Part shown: positions 50,591 to 60,218 of the stretch, piece by piece | How the letters are laid out: every line of letters starts with the position of its first letter | Numbering within the stretch: the stretch's first letter is position 1 | Source: Brevibacterium casei CIP 102111 | GTDB taxonomy: Bacteria; Actinomycetota; Actinomycetes; Actinomycetales; Brevibacteriaceae | DNA length: 64,000 bases | NCBI RefSeq assembly: GCF_900169275.1 | Contig: NZ_FXZC01000008.1 | Location: 1 to 64,000, forward strand | Direction of reading: 5' to 3' | The notes under the pieces: generated by a model | What the model was told of the DNA's origin: nothing | Database searches by the model: none | Seen by the model: only the letters and a program-made list of their open reading frames with translations | Translations under genes and position numbers: made by a program

Positions 50591-52381
50591 CTACGCCGCG
50601 AGCCGCGCCGCGCGTCTGGCGGCCTGGACCGCGGGATCGGGCACCGGTGCGGACTCGATGAGCTCCCGGGTGTAGGGCTGCTGCGGGTCGGTGAGCACCT
50701 GCCTGCTCGATCCCTCCTCGACGATGCGCCCGTCGCGGAGGACGATGACGCTCGAGGCGAGCTGTTCGACGACGGCGAGGTCGTGGCTGATGAACAGGCA
50801 CGCGAACTCGCGGACCTCGTGGAGGTCGGCGAGGAGCCGGAGCACTCCGCGCTGGACGGAGACGTCGAGGGCCGAGGTCGGTTCGTCGGCGATGAGCAGT
50901 TTCGGGCGCAGCGCGAGCGCGCGGGCGATCGCGACACGCTGCCGCTGGCCGCCGGAGAGCTCGTGCGGGTAGCGCTCGGCGAAGTCGGCCGGCAGCTGGA
51001 CGTCGGTGAGCAGCTCGCTCACCCGTGCCTCGATCTGCCGGGTTCGCAGGTCGGTGTGGACGCGCAGCGGCTCGGCGATCTGCGAGCCGACCGACCGGCG
51101 CGGATTGAGCGAGCCGCGCGGGTCCTGGAAGACGACGCCGACCTCTGCCCGGTGCCGCCGTTGTCGTCGGTTCGGGCGGGTGGTCACGAGTTCGCCGTCG
51201 ACGAACGCCTCACCTGAGGTCAGCGCCTGCCCGCCGGTGAGGACGTTGGCGATCGTCGACTTGCCCGAGCCCGACTCGCCGACGAGCCCGGTGATCTGCC
51301 CTGCGGGAACGACGAGGCTGACGTCGTCGAGGGCGACGACCCGGCGGCCCGAGGAGCGGTGGACGACGGTGGCGTGCTGCAGCTCGGCTGCGGGCACTGG
51401 GCCGGTCGCGGACCCGGCGGCTGCGCGGGACTCGACGCCCGCGCGGGGCCCGACGTCCGCGCGGGACCCGGCATCCGTCCGGGACCCGGCAGCCGCCTCG
51501 GCGGGGGAGTCGTCCCTCCGCGCGACGACCGCGGAGAGCCGCGGCACGGCGGCGAGCAGCTCCCGGGTGTAGGCCGAGGTCGGGTCGGAGAAGATCTGGG
51601 CGACCGGACCCGTCTCGACGATGCGGCCGTCCTTCATCACGGCCACCCGGTCGGCGATGTCGGCGACGACGCCCATGTCGTGGGTGATGAGGAGGACGGC
51701 CTGGCCGGCCTGCGCCTGGGCGAGGAGGAGGTCGAGGATGCCCGTCTGCACGGTGACGTCGAGGGCCGTGGTCGGCTCGTCGGCGATGAGGACCTGCGGT
51801 GAGTTGATCGTCGCGAGCGCGATCATCGCCCGCTGCAGCTGGCCGCCGGAGAGCTCGTGCGGGAAGGCCCGGGCGACCTGCTCGGGGTCGCGCAGGCCGA
51901 CGGTGCGCAGCTGCCGGACCACCCGCTCTCCGAGGTCCGGCCCGGGACGGCGGGTATGGGCACGGACCGCCTCGGCGATCTGATGGCCGACCCGGAACAT
52001 CGGGTTGAACGCGCTCATCGGCTCCTGGAAGACGACCCCGACCCGCTCCCCGCGGATCGCCCGCAGCCGTTCCTGGTCGAGGCCGACGAGGTCGACCCCA
52101 TCAGCCGCCGGGGCGGGGGCCGATTCCGCCGAGTCGGGGGCCGGTCCCGCCGGGGCGGGGGTGCCCTCCTCGGCGCACAGGAGCACCGACCCGGACTCGC
52201 TCGCCCCCGGCACGAGGCCGAGGGGAGCGAGTGCGGTGACGGACTTGCCCGACCCGGATTCGCCGACGAGGGCGAGGATCGAGCCCGGGACGAGGTCGAA
52301 GGACACGTCCCGGGTGACCTGGCGGGAGCCGAAGGAGACCGAGTAGTCCCGGTAGCGCAGCGCGGGATGCGGACTCGTCAT
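50591..52381 (-). CDS. Peptide ABC transporter ATPase, two domains fused (second importer)
   Basis: 596 aa. First domain: [29 protein letters not shown]; second: [29 protein letters not shown]. The linker is a repetitive series of SRTDAG / SRADVG / PRAGVE units. Also a Pro/Ala-rich insert (APAGPAPDSAESAPAP) in the first domain. It lacks the Cys-rich C-terminal motif seen in the other importer's ATPase. Last gene of the operon, 1 bp after the substrate-binding protein gene. Confidence 0.94.
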   Translation of the reverse strand: MTSPHPALRYRDYSVSFGSRQVTRDVSFDLVPGSILALVGESGSGKSVTALAPLGLVPGASESGSVLLCAEEGTPAPAGPAPDSAESAPAPAADGVDLVGLDQERLRAIRGERVGVVFQEPMSAFNPMFRVGHQIAEAVRAHTRRPGPDLGERVVRQLRTVGLRDPEQVARAFPHELSGGQLQRAMIALATINSPQVLIADEPTTALDVTVQTGILDLLLAQAQAGQAVLLITHDMGVVADIADRVAVMKDGRIVETGPVAQIFSDPTSAYTRELLAAVPRLSAVVARRDDSPAEAAAGSRTDAGSRADVGPRAGVESRAAAGSATGPVPAAELQHATVVHRSSGRRVVALDDVSLVVPAGQITGLVGESGSGKSTIANVLTGGQALTSGEAFVDGELVTTRPNRRQRRHRAEVGVVFQDPRGSLNPRRSVGSQIAEPLRVHTDLRTRQIEARVSELLTDVQLPADFAERYPHELSGGQRQRVAIARALALRPKLLIADEPTSALDVSVQRGVLRLLADLHEVREFACLFISHDLAVVEQLASSVIVLRDGRIVEEGSSRQVLTDPQQPYTRELIESAPVPDPAVQAARRAARLAA

Positions 52382-52382
52382 C

Positions 52383-54053
52383 TCAGCCCTTGAGGGAGGC
52401 CTTGAAGTACACGGGGTAGGCCGGGAACTCCCCGATGACGAAGTTCTCGACGTTCGACCCGTGGAGGAAGGAGTTCTTGTTGTACGTCAGCGGCACGACG
52501 GGCGCGTCCTCCATGATCCGGCGGTCGGCTTCGGCCCACACCTTCTGCGCCTCGGTCGGATCGACGGTCTCGGTCGCCTTCCTGATGAGCGCGTCGACTT
52601 CCTTGTTCGAGTAGCGGGAGAGGTTGTAGTTGCCGTTGCCGATCTGCGAGGAGTCGAAGAGCGGCTGGATGTTGCCGTTGGCGGAGGGGAAGTCCGGCTG
52701 CCACGACCCGAGCACGAGGTCGTAGTCGGCGTCGTTGGCCGTGGCATCGGCGGAGTACGTGTTCGCGTCGACGGACTTGATCTCGACGGTGATGCCCGCT
52801 CTGCTGAGAGCCTGCTGGATCGCCTCGGCCTGCGCGACGAAGGTCGCGGAGTTCTGCGTGAGCAGGGTGAGCGTGCCGAGGTCGGCGCCGGCCTCGGCGA
52901 GCAGGGACTTCGCCTTCTCGACGTCGCCGCCGGGCTCGGCCGGGTAGAGGTCGTACTCCTCGCGTCCGGGAATGCCCGGCGTGATGAGCGTCGTCGCATA
53001 GTCACCGGAGATCTCCCCGCCGCCGGCGATGCGGAACGTGTTCTTGTCCACGGCGTAGTTGATCGCCTGGCGGACCTTGACGTCGTCGAGGCCGGGGCGC
53101 TCGGTGTTCATTGCGAGGTAGGCGAGTGCGCCGGGTCCGGAGGTGACAAGCCGGGACTTCGCGTTCGGATCGTTCTGGACCTGCGCGAGCTGGGAGGCGG
53201 GCACGAAGCTCGCGGAGAACCCGTTCTTCGCATCCCCGGAGTCGGAGATGAGCGCCTGGGAGGTCACCGAGGCGTCCTGGCCGAGCTTGAAGACGACCGA
53301 GTCGGGTCCGGCCGTGCGCACCGGGTCGGTGTCCTGCTGCCACTGGTCGTTGCGGGTGAGCACCGCTTCGGCACCGGACTGGTTCGACTCGACCTTGTAG
53401 GGACCCGAGGCGATGGGGTCGATGCCGTACCGGCTCGGGTCGTCCTCGCCCTCGGGCACGGGGGAGAAGGCCGGCATCGAGACGATCCAGGGGAAGTCGC
53501 CGAAGGAGGAGTTGAGGCGGAAGACGATGGTCTTCTCATCCGGGGTCTCGATCGAGGCGAGGTCCTCGCCCTTGAACGGGCCCTGGTATTCGGCGCCGCC
53601 CTCGAGCAGACCCTTGTGGTAGCTCAGGCCGCCGGAGAGCTCGGTGGAGAAGGAGCGTTCGATGCCGTACTTGATGTCCTGCGTCGTGATCGGCTGGCCG
53701 TTCTCGTACTTGAGTCCGTCCTTGAGGGTGAACGTCCACGTCTTCCCGTCGTCGCTGACCGTGCCGGTGTCGGTGGCGAGGTCCGGGACGACCTTGCCGG
53801 GCTTGTCGGGCTGGATGTCCCACGTCGTCAGCCGACGGTGGACGAGCGAGAGCGAGGTGATCGCGAGTCCCTGGCTCTTGCCGGGGTCGAAGTCGATGTC
53901 GGGAGCGTCGGTGAAGATGTTGAGCGTCCCGCCCCTCTGCGTCTCACCGAGGGTGTCGCCCCGCGAGTCGTCGTTGAGGCCGGGGTTGGCGTTGCAGCCG
54001 GTGAGCACGAGGCCGAGGGCGAGGGTGGCGGCGGCGAGGCCGATGCGCTTCAT
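52383..54053 (-). CDS. ABC transporter substrate-binding lipoprotein (family 5, second importer)
   Basis: 556 aa. Lipoprotein signal MKRIGLAAATLALGLVLTGC; mature part with GGTLNIFTDAPDIDFDPGKS, LKYENGQPITTQDIKYGIERSF and VRQAINYAVDKNTF. Ligand unknown; peptides or dipeptide-like compounds are likely. Confidence 0.93.
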   Translation of the reverse strand: MKRIGLAAATLALGLVLTGCNANPGLNDDSRGDTLGETQRGGTLNIFTDAPDIDFDPGKSQGLAITSLSLVHRRLTTWDIQPDKPGKVVPDLATDTGTVSDDGKTWTFTLKDGLKYENGQPITTQDIKYGIERSFSTELSGGLSYHKGLLEGGAEYQGPFKGEDLASIETPDEKTIVFRLNSSFGDFPWIVSMPAFSPVPEGEDDPSRYGIDPIASGPYKVESNQSGAEAVLTRNDQWQQDTDPVRTAGPDSVVFKLGQDASVTSQALISDSGDAKNGFSASFVPASQLAQVQNDPNAKSRLVTSGPGALAYLAMNTERPGLDDVKVRQAINYAVDKNTFRIAGGGEISGDYATTLITPGIPGREEYDLYPAEPGGDVEKAKSLLAEAGADLGTLTLLTQNSATFVAQAEAIQQALSRAGITVEIKSVDANTYSADATANDADYDLVLGSWQPDFPSANGNIQPLFDSSQIGNGNYNLSRYSNKEVDALIRKATETVDPTEAQKVWAEADRRIMEDAPVVPLTYNKNSFLHGSNVENFVIGEFPAYPVYFKASLKG

Positions 54054-54219
54054 GATGGTCCTTTGCGTGGAGTGGGTGGAGTGGAGTCGAGTGTCTGAGC
54101 GGCTTTGGTCTGGGTGCCTGGGGTCTGGGCGTACGGGGCCCGCAGGCGCCGACATCGCTGCCGCCGACATCGGCGCCGGTGCTGTGTCAGTCGGTGCGGC
54201 GGGAGCCGGGAGGGCAGGG

Positions 54220-55215
54220 TCATCGGGCGGCTCCGATCCGCGGGTCGAGGACGGAGTAGCTGAGGTCGGCGATGAGGTTGGCGATGATGACGACGGCGGC
54301 GGCGAAGAGGGTGACGCCGACGATGACCTGGATGTCGAGGCTGGCGACCGATTCGAGGAGCAGGGTGCCGACCCCGCCGAGCGCGAAGACCTTCTCCGTG
54401 ATCACCGCCCCGCCGAGCAGGCCGCCGATGTCGATGGCGAACAGCGTCGTCAGGGGCACGACGAGGTTGCGCAGGCCGTGCTTGCCGACGACGACGGTCT
54501 CGCTCAGCCCCTTCGCCCGCGCTGTGCGGATGTAGTCCTGGCTGAGCACGTCGAGCATCTGCCCGCGCGTGAGCCTCGCGTAGATCGCGCCATTGGCGAT
54601 CGCGAGCACGACCCAGGGCAGGATGAGATGGAACGCCCACAGCGCGGGGTTCTCCGTCAGCGGGACATACCCGCCGATGGGCAGGACGTTGAGGACGAAG
54701 CCGAAGAGGAGCACGCCGAGGAGGCCGAGCAGATACGTGGGTGCCGAGATCCCCGTGATCGCCGCCCCCATCACCGCGGAGTCGGTGAACGTGCCCCGCT
54801 TGAGTGCGGCGAGCAGCCCCGCGGCGATGCCGCCGATCGCCCAGAGCACCGCGGCGCCGAGGGTGAGCGAGAGCGTCACCGGCAGACGATCGAGGATGAG
54901 GGCGGTGACCGAGTCGCGCAGGCGGAACGAATACCCGAAGCACGGGGCATTGCAGTGGATGGCCGTCGTGCCTTCGCCGAAGGTGCGTCCGCCGATGATG
55001 CCGGCGAGGAAGTCGACGAGCTGCTTCCACCACGCCTGGTCGACGCCGAGGTAGCGCTCCACCTCGGCGAGGCGCTCGGGGGAGCAGGGCTTGCCGCACG
55101 AGAGCTGGGCCGGGTTGGTGGGCATGAGGTAGAAGATCGCGAAGCACGCGGCCGCGATGAGGAGGAGGACGACGAGTGCGCCGAGGATCCGGGAGACGAT
55201 GAATCGGAGCCTCAC
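54220..55215 (-). CDS. ABC transporter permease (DppB type, second importer)
   Basis: 331 aa. The first helix (VSRILGALVVLLLIAAACFA) and a Cys-containing periplasmic loop (LSCGKPCSPERLAEVERYLG) are followed by the other helices; EAA loop DYIRTARAKGLSETVVVGKHGLRN. GTG 55215 overlaps the upstream stop as GTGA. It is the intact counterpart of the interrupted permease at 32917. The 166 bp to the lipoprotein gene hold no gene. Confidence 0.94.
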   Translation of the reverse strand: MRLRFIVSRILGALVVLLLIAAACFAIFYLMPTNPAQLSCGKPCSPERLAEVERYLGVDQAWWKQLVDFLAGIIGGRTFGEGTTAIHCNAPCFGYSFRLRDSVTALILDRLPVTLSLTLGAAVLWAIGGIAAGLLAALKRGTFTDSAVMGAAITGISAPTYLLGLLGVLLFGFVLNVLPIGGYVPLTENPALWAFHLILPWVVLAIANGAIYARLTRGQMLDVLSQDYIRTARAKGLSETVVVGKHGLRNLVVPLTTLFAIDIGGLLGGAVITEKVFALGGVGTLLLESVASLDIQVIVGVTLFAAAVVIIANLIADLSYSVLDPRIGAAR

Positions 55216-56168
55216 GGCTGACCTCCTGCGCTCATCGGGTCGGCCTTCGCCGTCTCCCCGCCCCGCTCCTCGGCGGGGTCGAGGGCGTCGCGGAGACCGT
55301 CGCCGAACATGTTGAAGCCGAGCGTGACGAGGAAGAGCGCCATGCCGGGGAAGATGAGGTACATCGGGTCGACCTGGACCCACGAGATGGCATCGGAGAT
55401 CGAGCGCCCCCACGACGGGGTGGGCGGGTTGACGCCGACCCCGAGGAAGGACAGGGCCGCCTCGGCGCCGATCTTGCCGGGTATCGAGACGGTCGTGAAG
55501 ACGATGACGGTGGCCGCGATGTTCGGCACGATCTCGCGGACGATGATGCGGGCCGATCCCGTGCCCTGTGCGGCGGCGGCACGGACGAAGCCGCGTTCGC
55601 GCAGGGACAGGGTCTCGCTGCGGACGACGCGGGCGACCTGCGGCCATCCGAAGAGGCCGATGACGAGGATGAGGAGGAGCGGGCGCGGGAAGCTCGCGGG
55701 CACGGTGGCGGAGAGCGCGATCGCGAAGATGAGGAACGGGAAGCCGAAGACGATGTCGGTCAGGCGCGAGAGGAGACGGTCGGCGATTCCGCCGAAGAAG
55801 CCGGCGATGAGCCCGATCGCGACCCCGACGGCCACGGACACGACCGTCGCGGCGAGCCCGATGAGGAGGGAGACCTGGGCGCCGTAGGTGACGATCGCGA
55901 AGAGGTCCCGGCCCGTGCGCGGTTCGACCCCGAACCAGTGCCCCGCACTCATCCCGCCCAACGGCCCCGCCGGTGCCGTGTCCGGACCGAGGAGATCGGG
56001 GTTGTACGCGTACGGGCTGTTGCCGGTCAGCCACGAGAAGACCGGGGCAAGGACGGCGAGGAGGACGAAGAGGACGACGAGTCCGAGGCCGATCATCGCG
56101 GGGCGTGACCGGCGCAGACGCGACCAGACGGTGTCTGAGCGACGGCGGCTGCGCGTCGGAGTGGGCAT
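55212..56168 (-). CDS. ABC transporter permease (DppC type, second importer)
   Basis: 318 aa, helices starting at MIGLGLVVLFVLLAVLAPVF, motif HWFGVEPRTGRDLFA, EAA loop RGFVRAAAAQGTGSARIIVREIVPN. ATG 56168 follows GAAGGACCCCG; a longer TTG 56201 start is less likely. First gene of the operon. Confidence 0.93.
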   Translation of the reverse strand: MPTPTRSRRRSDTVWSRLRRSRPAMIGLGLVVLFVLLAVLAPVFSWLTGNSPYAYNPDLLGPDTAPAGPLGGMSAGHWFGVEPRTGRDLFAIVTYGAQVSLLIGLAATVVSVAVGVAIGLIAGFFGGIADRLLSRLTDIVFGFPFLIFAIALSATVPASFPRPLLLILVIGLFGWPQVARVVRSETLSLRERGFVRAAAAQGTGSARIIVREIVPNIAATVIVFTTVSIPGKIGAEAALSFLGVGVNPPTPSWGRSISDAISWVQVDPMYLIFPGMALFLVTLGFNMFGDGLRDALDPAEERGGETAKADPMSAGGQP

Positions 56169-56231
56169 CGGGGTCCTTCGATTCGTGGTCGGCTGGGCCA
56201 ATCGCGTCCGGGATCGCCGAACTGCTCAACA

Positions 56232-56259
56232 ATTATGCGCCTGATCGTCGCCTGTGCAA
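56232..56259 (-). promoter_or_regulatory. Promoter of the second importer operon
   Basis: On the minus strand: TTGCAC (56259-56254), 16 bases, CATAAT (56237-56232). The leader to ATG 56168 is about 60 bases. Confidence 0.55.
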
Positions 56260-56362
56260 AGTCGTGAAGTTCCGTGACAGCCGCCGCCGGTGACCGCGGG
56301 TGACGGCAGGTGAGTCGGGGCGTGGCCGCGCGCTGCCGAGGGCCAGGTCACAGAGCCGGTGT

Positions 56363-56368
56363 TAGAGT
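56363..56368 (+). promoter_or_regulatory. -10 box of the Eis-like gene
   Basis: TAGAGT, about 37 bases before GTG 56412, which has GAGGAAGG upstream. Confidence 0.45.
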
Positions 56369-56411
56369 CGCAGGGAGGACCACCCGGCCCATCCTCGAGG
56401 AAGGCGACATT

Positions 56412-57704
56412 GTGACGAACTACCGCTTCGAGAGCTTCACCCCCGCCTTCGACGAGTCGACGGGAGAGCCGGATGAGAGGACGAAGGGCTACTTCGCCTC
56501 GACGAGCGTCGGCTTCCACGACTCCCGGTCGACCGATGAGGCGCTGAAGAAGCGCGTCCAGCGCGCGATCGACGACGACCGTCGGCTCACCGCCGTCTAT
56601 GCCGAGAGCGAATACGAGTACGCGCTCGACTCCGGCATCCCCGTGGCGACCTTCGCGTGGTTCGAGAAGCTCGTCAACGTCGGCGGCGGCCGGCTCGTGC
56701 CCGCCCACCTCATCACGTGGGTGACCGTGCGCCCGACGCATCGGCGGCGCGGACTGCTCCGGTCGATGATGACGACCGACCTCGCCGAGGCGAAGGCCGC
56801 CGGCTACCCGTTCGCCGCACTCACCGCGACCGAGGGCGGCATCTACTCCCGCTACGGCTTCGGGGTGGCGACGTGGTCGCACGCGATCGAGGTCGACACC
56901 TCGCCGGGCTTCCAGATGATCCGCGAACCCGACCGGCGGGTCGAGATGTGCCTGCCGAGCGTCCTGCGCGAACTCGCCCCGAAGATCTACGGCGAGTTCA
57001 TGCGCACCTCACCGGGTGCGATGGAGAGGCAGCAGACCTACATCGAGCGGGCCACGGGGGATCTCAACACCGAGACGGGGGAGGCCGACCGCGGGGTCCG
57101 TGCTGCGCTCCACTTCGGTGAGGACGGGCAGCCAGACGGCTACGTGTCCTACAAATTCGCGGGCTGGTCGGTCAAGCCGCCGACGATCGAGCTCATCGAC
57201 TTCGTCGCCGCCACCGATGCCGCCTACGCCTCGCTGTGGTCGTTCCTCGCCGCGATCGATCTCTCGAGCCGGGTGACCTTCGGCGAATCGGCCGAGGACT
57301 CACCGCTGCCGTGGCTGCTCACCGACTCCCGCCGGGTGCGGACGACGTCGACCGAGGACAACATCTGGATCCGGATCCTCGACGTCAAGGCCGCCCTCGA
57401 GGCCCGCCCCTGGTACGTCGCGGGCACCCTCGTGCTCGAGATCGACGACCCGCAGGAGCTCACCGGCGGCAAGTTCCGCATCACCTCCGATGGGGAGAAC
57501 GCCGTCGTCGAGACCGCCTCCGAGTCGACCCCTGCCGATCTCAGCCTCGGCATCGCCGAGCTCGGTTCGCTCTACTTCGGCGGTGCCGACCCCGTCATCC
57601 TCGTCCGTGCCGGACGCATCGAGGAGAACGTCCCCGGTGCCGCCGTGCAGGCGAGTGCGATGTTCAGCCTCGGGCGGATGCCGTACTCGCCGAACGGGTT
57701 CTGA
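56412..57704 (+). CDS. Eis-like GNAT acetyltransferase
   Basis: 430 aa, the three-part layout of Eis: two GNAT folds and a C-terminal sterol-carrier-like domain. Acetyl-CoA motif VTVRPTHRRRGLLRSMMTTDL; ALTATEGGIYSRYGFGVAT; C-terminus with the free carboxylate (SPNGF), which in Eis acts as a base. Eis enzymes acetylate amines, including aminoglycosides; the substrate here is unknown. Divergent from the importer operon. Confidence 0.9.
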   Translation: MTNYRFESFTPAFDESTGEPDERTKGYFASTSVGFHDSRSTDEALKKRVQRAIDDDRRLTAVYAESEYEYALDSGIPVATFAWFEKLVNVGGGRLVPAHLITWVTVRPTHRRRGLLRSMMTTDLAEAKAAGYPFAALTATEGGIYSRYGFGVATWSHAIEVDTSPGFQMIREPDRRVEMCLPSVLRELAPKIYGEFMRTSPGAMERQQTYIERATGDLNTETGEADRGVRAALHFGEDGQPDGYVSYKFAGWSVKPPTIELIDFVAATDAAYASLWSFLAAIDLSSRVTFGESAEDSPLPWLLTDSRRVRTTSTEDNIWIRILDVKAALEARPWYVAGTLVLEIDDPQELTGGKFRITSDGENAVVETASESTPADLSLGIAELGSLYFGGADPVILVRAGRIEENVPGAAVQASAMFSLGRMPYSPNGF

Positions 57705-57752
57705 GGACTTTCCCAGAATCTGAGATCTCGTGAACGCTTTCCCGGACTCACC

Positions 57753-57758
57753 TAGGAT
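57753..57758 (+). promoter_or_regulatory. -10 box of serA
   Basis: TAGGAT about 32 bases before GTG 57791, with AAGGAG in the leader. Confidence 0.5.
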
Positions 57759-57790
57759 GGGCCCGTCCCGGAACCCTAAGGAGTCTGTTC

Positions 57791-59383
57791 GTGCCCAAGC
57801 CCATCGTGCTCATCGCCGAAAACCTGTCACCGGCCACCATCGACGCGCTCGGGGGTGACTTCGAGATCCGTCACACGGACGGCGCCGACCGCTCCCAGCT
57901 CCTGGACTCCATCGTCGATGCCGACGCGATCCTCGTCCGCTCGGCCACGCAGGTCGACGCCGAGGCGATCGCGGCGGCGAAGAGGCTCAAGGTCATCGCC
58001 CGCGCCGGGGTCGGACTCGACAATGTCGACGTCCCGGCCGCCACCTCGGCGGGTGTCATGGTCGTCAACGCCCCCACCTCGAACATCATCTCCGCCGCCG
58101 AGCTGACGATGGCCCACATCCTCGCCTCGGCGCGGTACTTCGGTGCGGGCAACACCTCGCTCAAGGCGGGGGAGTGGAAGCGCTCGACGTTCACCGGCGT
58201 CGAACTCTACGAGAAGACGCTCGGCATCGTCGGCCTCGGGCGCATCGGCGGGCTCGTCGCCGAGCGCGCGAAGGCCTTCGGCATGCGCCTCGTCGGCTAC
58301 GACCCCTACATCACGCAGGCCCGCGCCGCCCAGATGGGCGTCGAGGTCGTCGACCTGCCCGGGCTCCTCGCCGTCTCCGACTTCGTCACCGTCCACATGC
58401 CCAAGACCCCGGAGACCATCGGGATGATCGGGGCCGAGCAGTTCGCCCAGGCCAAGCCCGGTGCCCGCTTCGTCAACGTCGCCCGCGGCGGCATCATCGA
58501 TGAGGACGCCCTCGCCGAGGCGGTCGCCGCCGGGACCGTCGGAGGCGCCGGCATCGACGTGTGGAACGTCGAACCCCCCGAGCACTCGGCGCTCATGGAG
58601 CTCGACGCCGTCAACGTCACCCCGCACCTCGGCGCCTCGACGGCCGAGGCCCAGGAGAAGGCCGGGGTCGCGGTCGCGAAGTCCGTGCGCAAGGCGCTCG
58701 CCGGTGAGCTCGTCCCCGACGCCGTCAACGTCGCCGGCGGTGCGATCCACGAGGACGTCCGTCCCGGCATCCCGCTCGCCGAGCGGCTCGGACGCGTCGT
58801 CAACGCCCTCGCCGAGTCCTCGGTCACTCACTTCAAGGTCGAGGTCAACGGGGAGATCGCGGACAAGGACGTCTCCGTCCTCAAGCTCTCCGCGCTCAAG
58901 GGTCTGTTCAAGGACGTCGTGTCCGACCAGGTCTCCTACGTCAACGCCCCGCTGCTCGCCGAGGAGCGCGGGATCGGCGTCGAACTCGTCACCGACCCCT
59001 ACTGCGAGTCCTTCCGCAACGTCACCCGCCTGACGGCGACGACCGGGGACGGTCAGCGGATCACGGTCGCCGGCACCGTGACCGGGCCGAAGCTCGTCCA
59101 GAAGCTCACCGAGGTCGACGGCTACGACCTCGAGATCGAGCTCACCGACAACCTCCTCATCTTCCGCTACGAGGACCGCCCCGGCATCATCGGCCAGCTC
59201 GGCCTCGCTCTCGGAGCCAACGAGATCAACATCGCGGGCATGCAGGTCTCACCCTCGGCCGAGGGCAGCGAGGCGCTCTCCGTCATGGCCGTCGACACGG
59301 CCGTGCCCGAAGAGGTCGTGCGCGCCGTGGCCGGGGCCGTCAATGCCTCGGCGTTCTCCGCGGTCTCCCTCGAGGAGGACTGA
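57791..59383 (+). CDS. serA: D-3-phosphoglycerate dehydrogenase
   Basis: First step of serine synthesis. 530 aa of the long actinobacterial type: substrate and NAD domains (IVGLGRIGGLVAERAKAFGM; Arg in NVARGGIIDE; Glu in VEPPEHS; His in TPHLGASTAEAQ), an intervening domain, and a C-terminal ACT domain (LLIFRYEDRPGIIGQLGLAL) for serine inhibition. GTG 57791 after AAGGAG. Confidence 0.97.
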   Translation: MPKPIVLIAENLSPATIDALGGDFEIRHTDGADRSQLLDSIVDADAILVRSATQVDAEAIAAAKRLKVIARAGVGLDNVDVPAATSAGVMVVNAPTSNIISAAELTMAHILASARYFGAGNTSLKAGEWKRSTFTGVELYEKTLGIVGLGRIGGLVAERAKAFGMRLVGYDPYITQARAAQMGVEVVDLPGLLAVSDFVTVHMPKTPETIGMIGAEQFAQAKPGARFVNVARGGIIDEDALAEAVAAGTVGGAGIDVWNVEPPEHSALMELDAVNVTPHLGASTAEAQEKAGVAVAKSVRKALAGELVPDAVNVAGGAIHEDVRPGIPLAERLGRVVNALAESSVTHFKVEVNGEIADKDVSVLKLSALKGLFKDVVSDQVSYVNAPLLAEERGIGVELVTDPYCESFRNVTRLTATTGDGQRITVAGTVTGPKLVQKLTEVDGYDLEIELTDNLLIFRYEDRPGIIGQLGLALGANEINIAGMQVSPSAEGSEALSVMAVDTAVPEEVVRAVAGAVNASAFSAVSLEED

Positions 59384-59393
59384 GGACCGCTAT

Positions 59394-59437
59394 GATGGTC
59401 GCTGCACGAGGATCAGCCGATCCGTGCAGCGACCATC
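59394..59437 (+). terminator. Long perfect hairpin after serA
   Basis: 15-bp perfect stem (59394-59408 with 59423-59437) plus an inner GATC/GATC, 11 bases after the serA stop, no T run. A -10-like TATGAT (59391-59396) overlaps its left edge and would place the hairpin at the 5' end of the next transcript, so it could be a leader structure instead. Confidence 0.55.
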
Positions 59438-59503
59438 GCCGGTCCGGTGATGTCTCGCCTCCTCGGTGACAGCGCCGTCGGCGTTCACACCACGAAGGAA
59501 CCC

Positions 59504-60091
59504 ATGACCGAAACACCGCAGTCCCCTCTGCCCGCTGACGGAGGCGCCCCGGCCGCCGTCTCCCCGCAGGCCGCATCCGGCCGCACCGATCTCTCCCAGC
59601 CGCTGCCGGGAGCCTCCTTCCCGCAGGCGGTGCGCCGCTTCTTCAAGAAGTACACGGTCTTCACCGGCCGTGCCTCCCGCAGCGAATTCTGGTGGGCCTA
59701 CCTCCTCGTCGCCGTGCTCTCGCTCATCCCCAACGTGATCATGATGATCGGTCTGAGCATCGGCGCGTCCTGGGCGGCGGCGAACCCCAAGGTCACCGAG
59801 CTTGGCGTCGACCCCACTACGGGTGAGGCGGTGACGGTCGAGACCGCTCCGGGGATCGTCAACCACCCGCCGGCCGCGATCCTCATCTTCGTCGGCCTCG
59901 CGCTCCTCATCGTCGTCGTCCTCGCCGTCATCGTCCCCTTCCTCGCCGTCGTCGTCCGTCGCCTCCACGACGCGAACATGGCAGGACCGATGGCCTTCCT
60001 CCTGCTCGTTCCGTTCGTCGGAACCCTCATCGTGCTCGTCCTCATGCTCCTGCCCTCGAAGCCCGAGGGCGCACGGTTCGACCGCGCCTGA
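59504..60091 (+). CDS. DUF805 family membrane protein
   Basis: 195 aa. A disordered N-terminus, then the DUF805 pattern: FTGRASRSEFWWAYL, helix LLVAVLSLIPNVIMMIGLSI, two further helices (AILIFVGLALLIVVVLAVIV; AFLLLVPFVGTLIVLVLMLL) and VVRRLHDANMAG. Function unknown. AAGGAACCC before ATG 59504. Confidence 0.88.
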   Translation: MTETPQSPLPADGGAPAAVSPQAASGRTDLSQPLPGASFPQAVRRFFKKYTVFTGRASRSEFWWAYLLVAVLSLIPNVIMMIGLSIGASWAAANPKVTELGVDPTTGEAVTVETAPGIVNHPPAAILIFVGLALLIVVVLAVIVPFLAVVVRRLHDANMAGPMAFLLLVPFVGTLIVLVLMLLPSKPEGARFDRA

Positions 60092-60114
60092 GCCCGACGC
60101 CCGTCCTCACGACG

Positions 60115-60144
60115 CCGGCCCCGTCAGAACTCTGACGGGGCCGG
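60115..60144. terminator. Bidirectional terminator
   Basis: CCGGCCCCGTCAG / CTGACGGGGCCGG, 13 bp perfect with loop AACT, between convergent genes. Confidence 0.7.
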
Positions 60145-60218
60145 AGTTGTATCGGCGAGGATGCCGCGGGTGTCGCGAATTCGGCGGATTCCGCGCGTGG
60201 CGGGCGCAGCGCGGGAGG

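Noticed and set aside
59394..59437. tRNA gene
   Set aside because: A single long perfect stem, without cloverleaf arms or the T-loop sequence.
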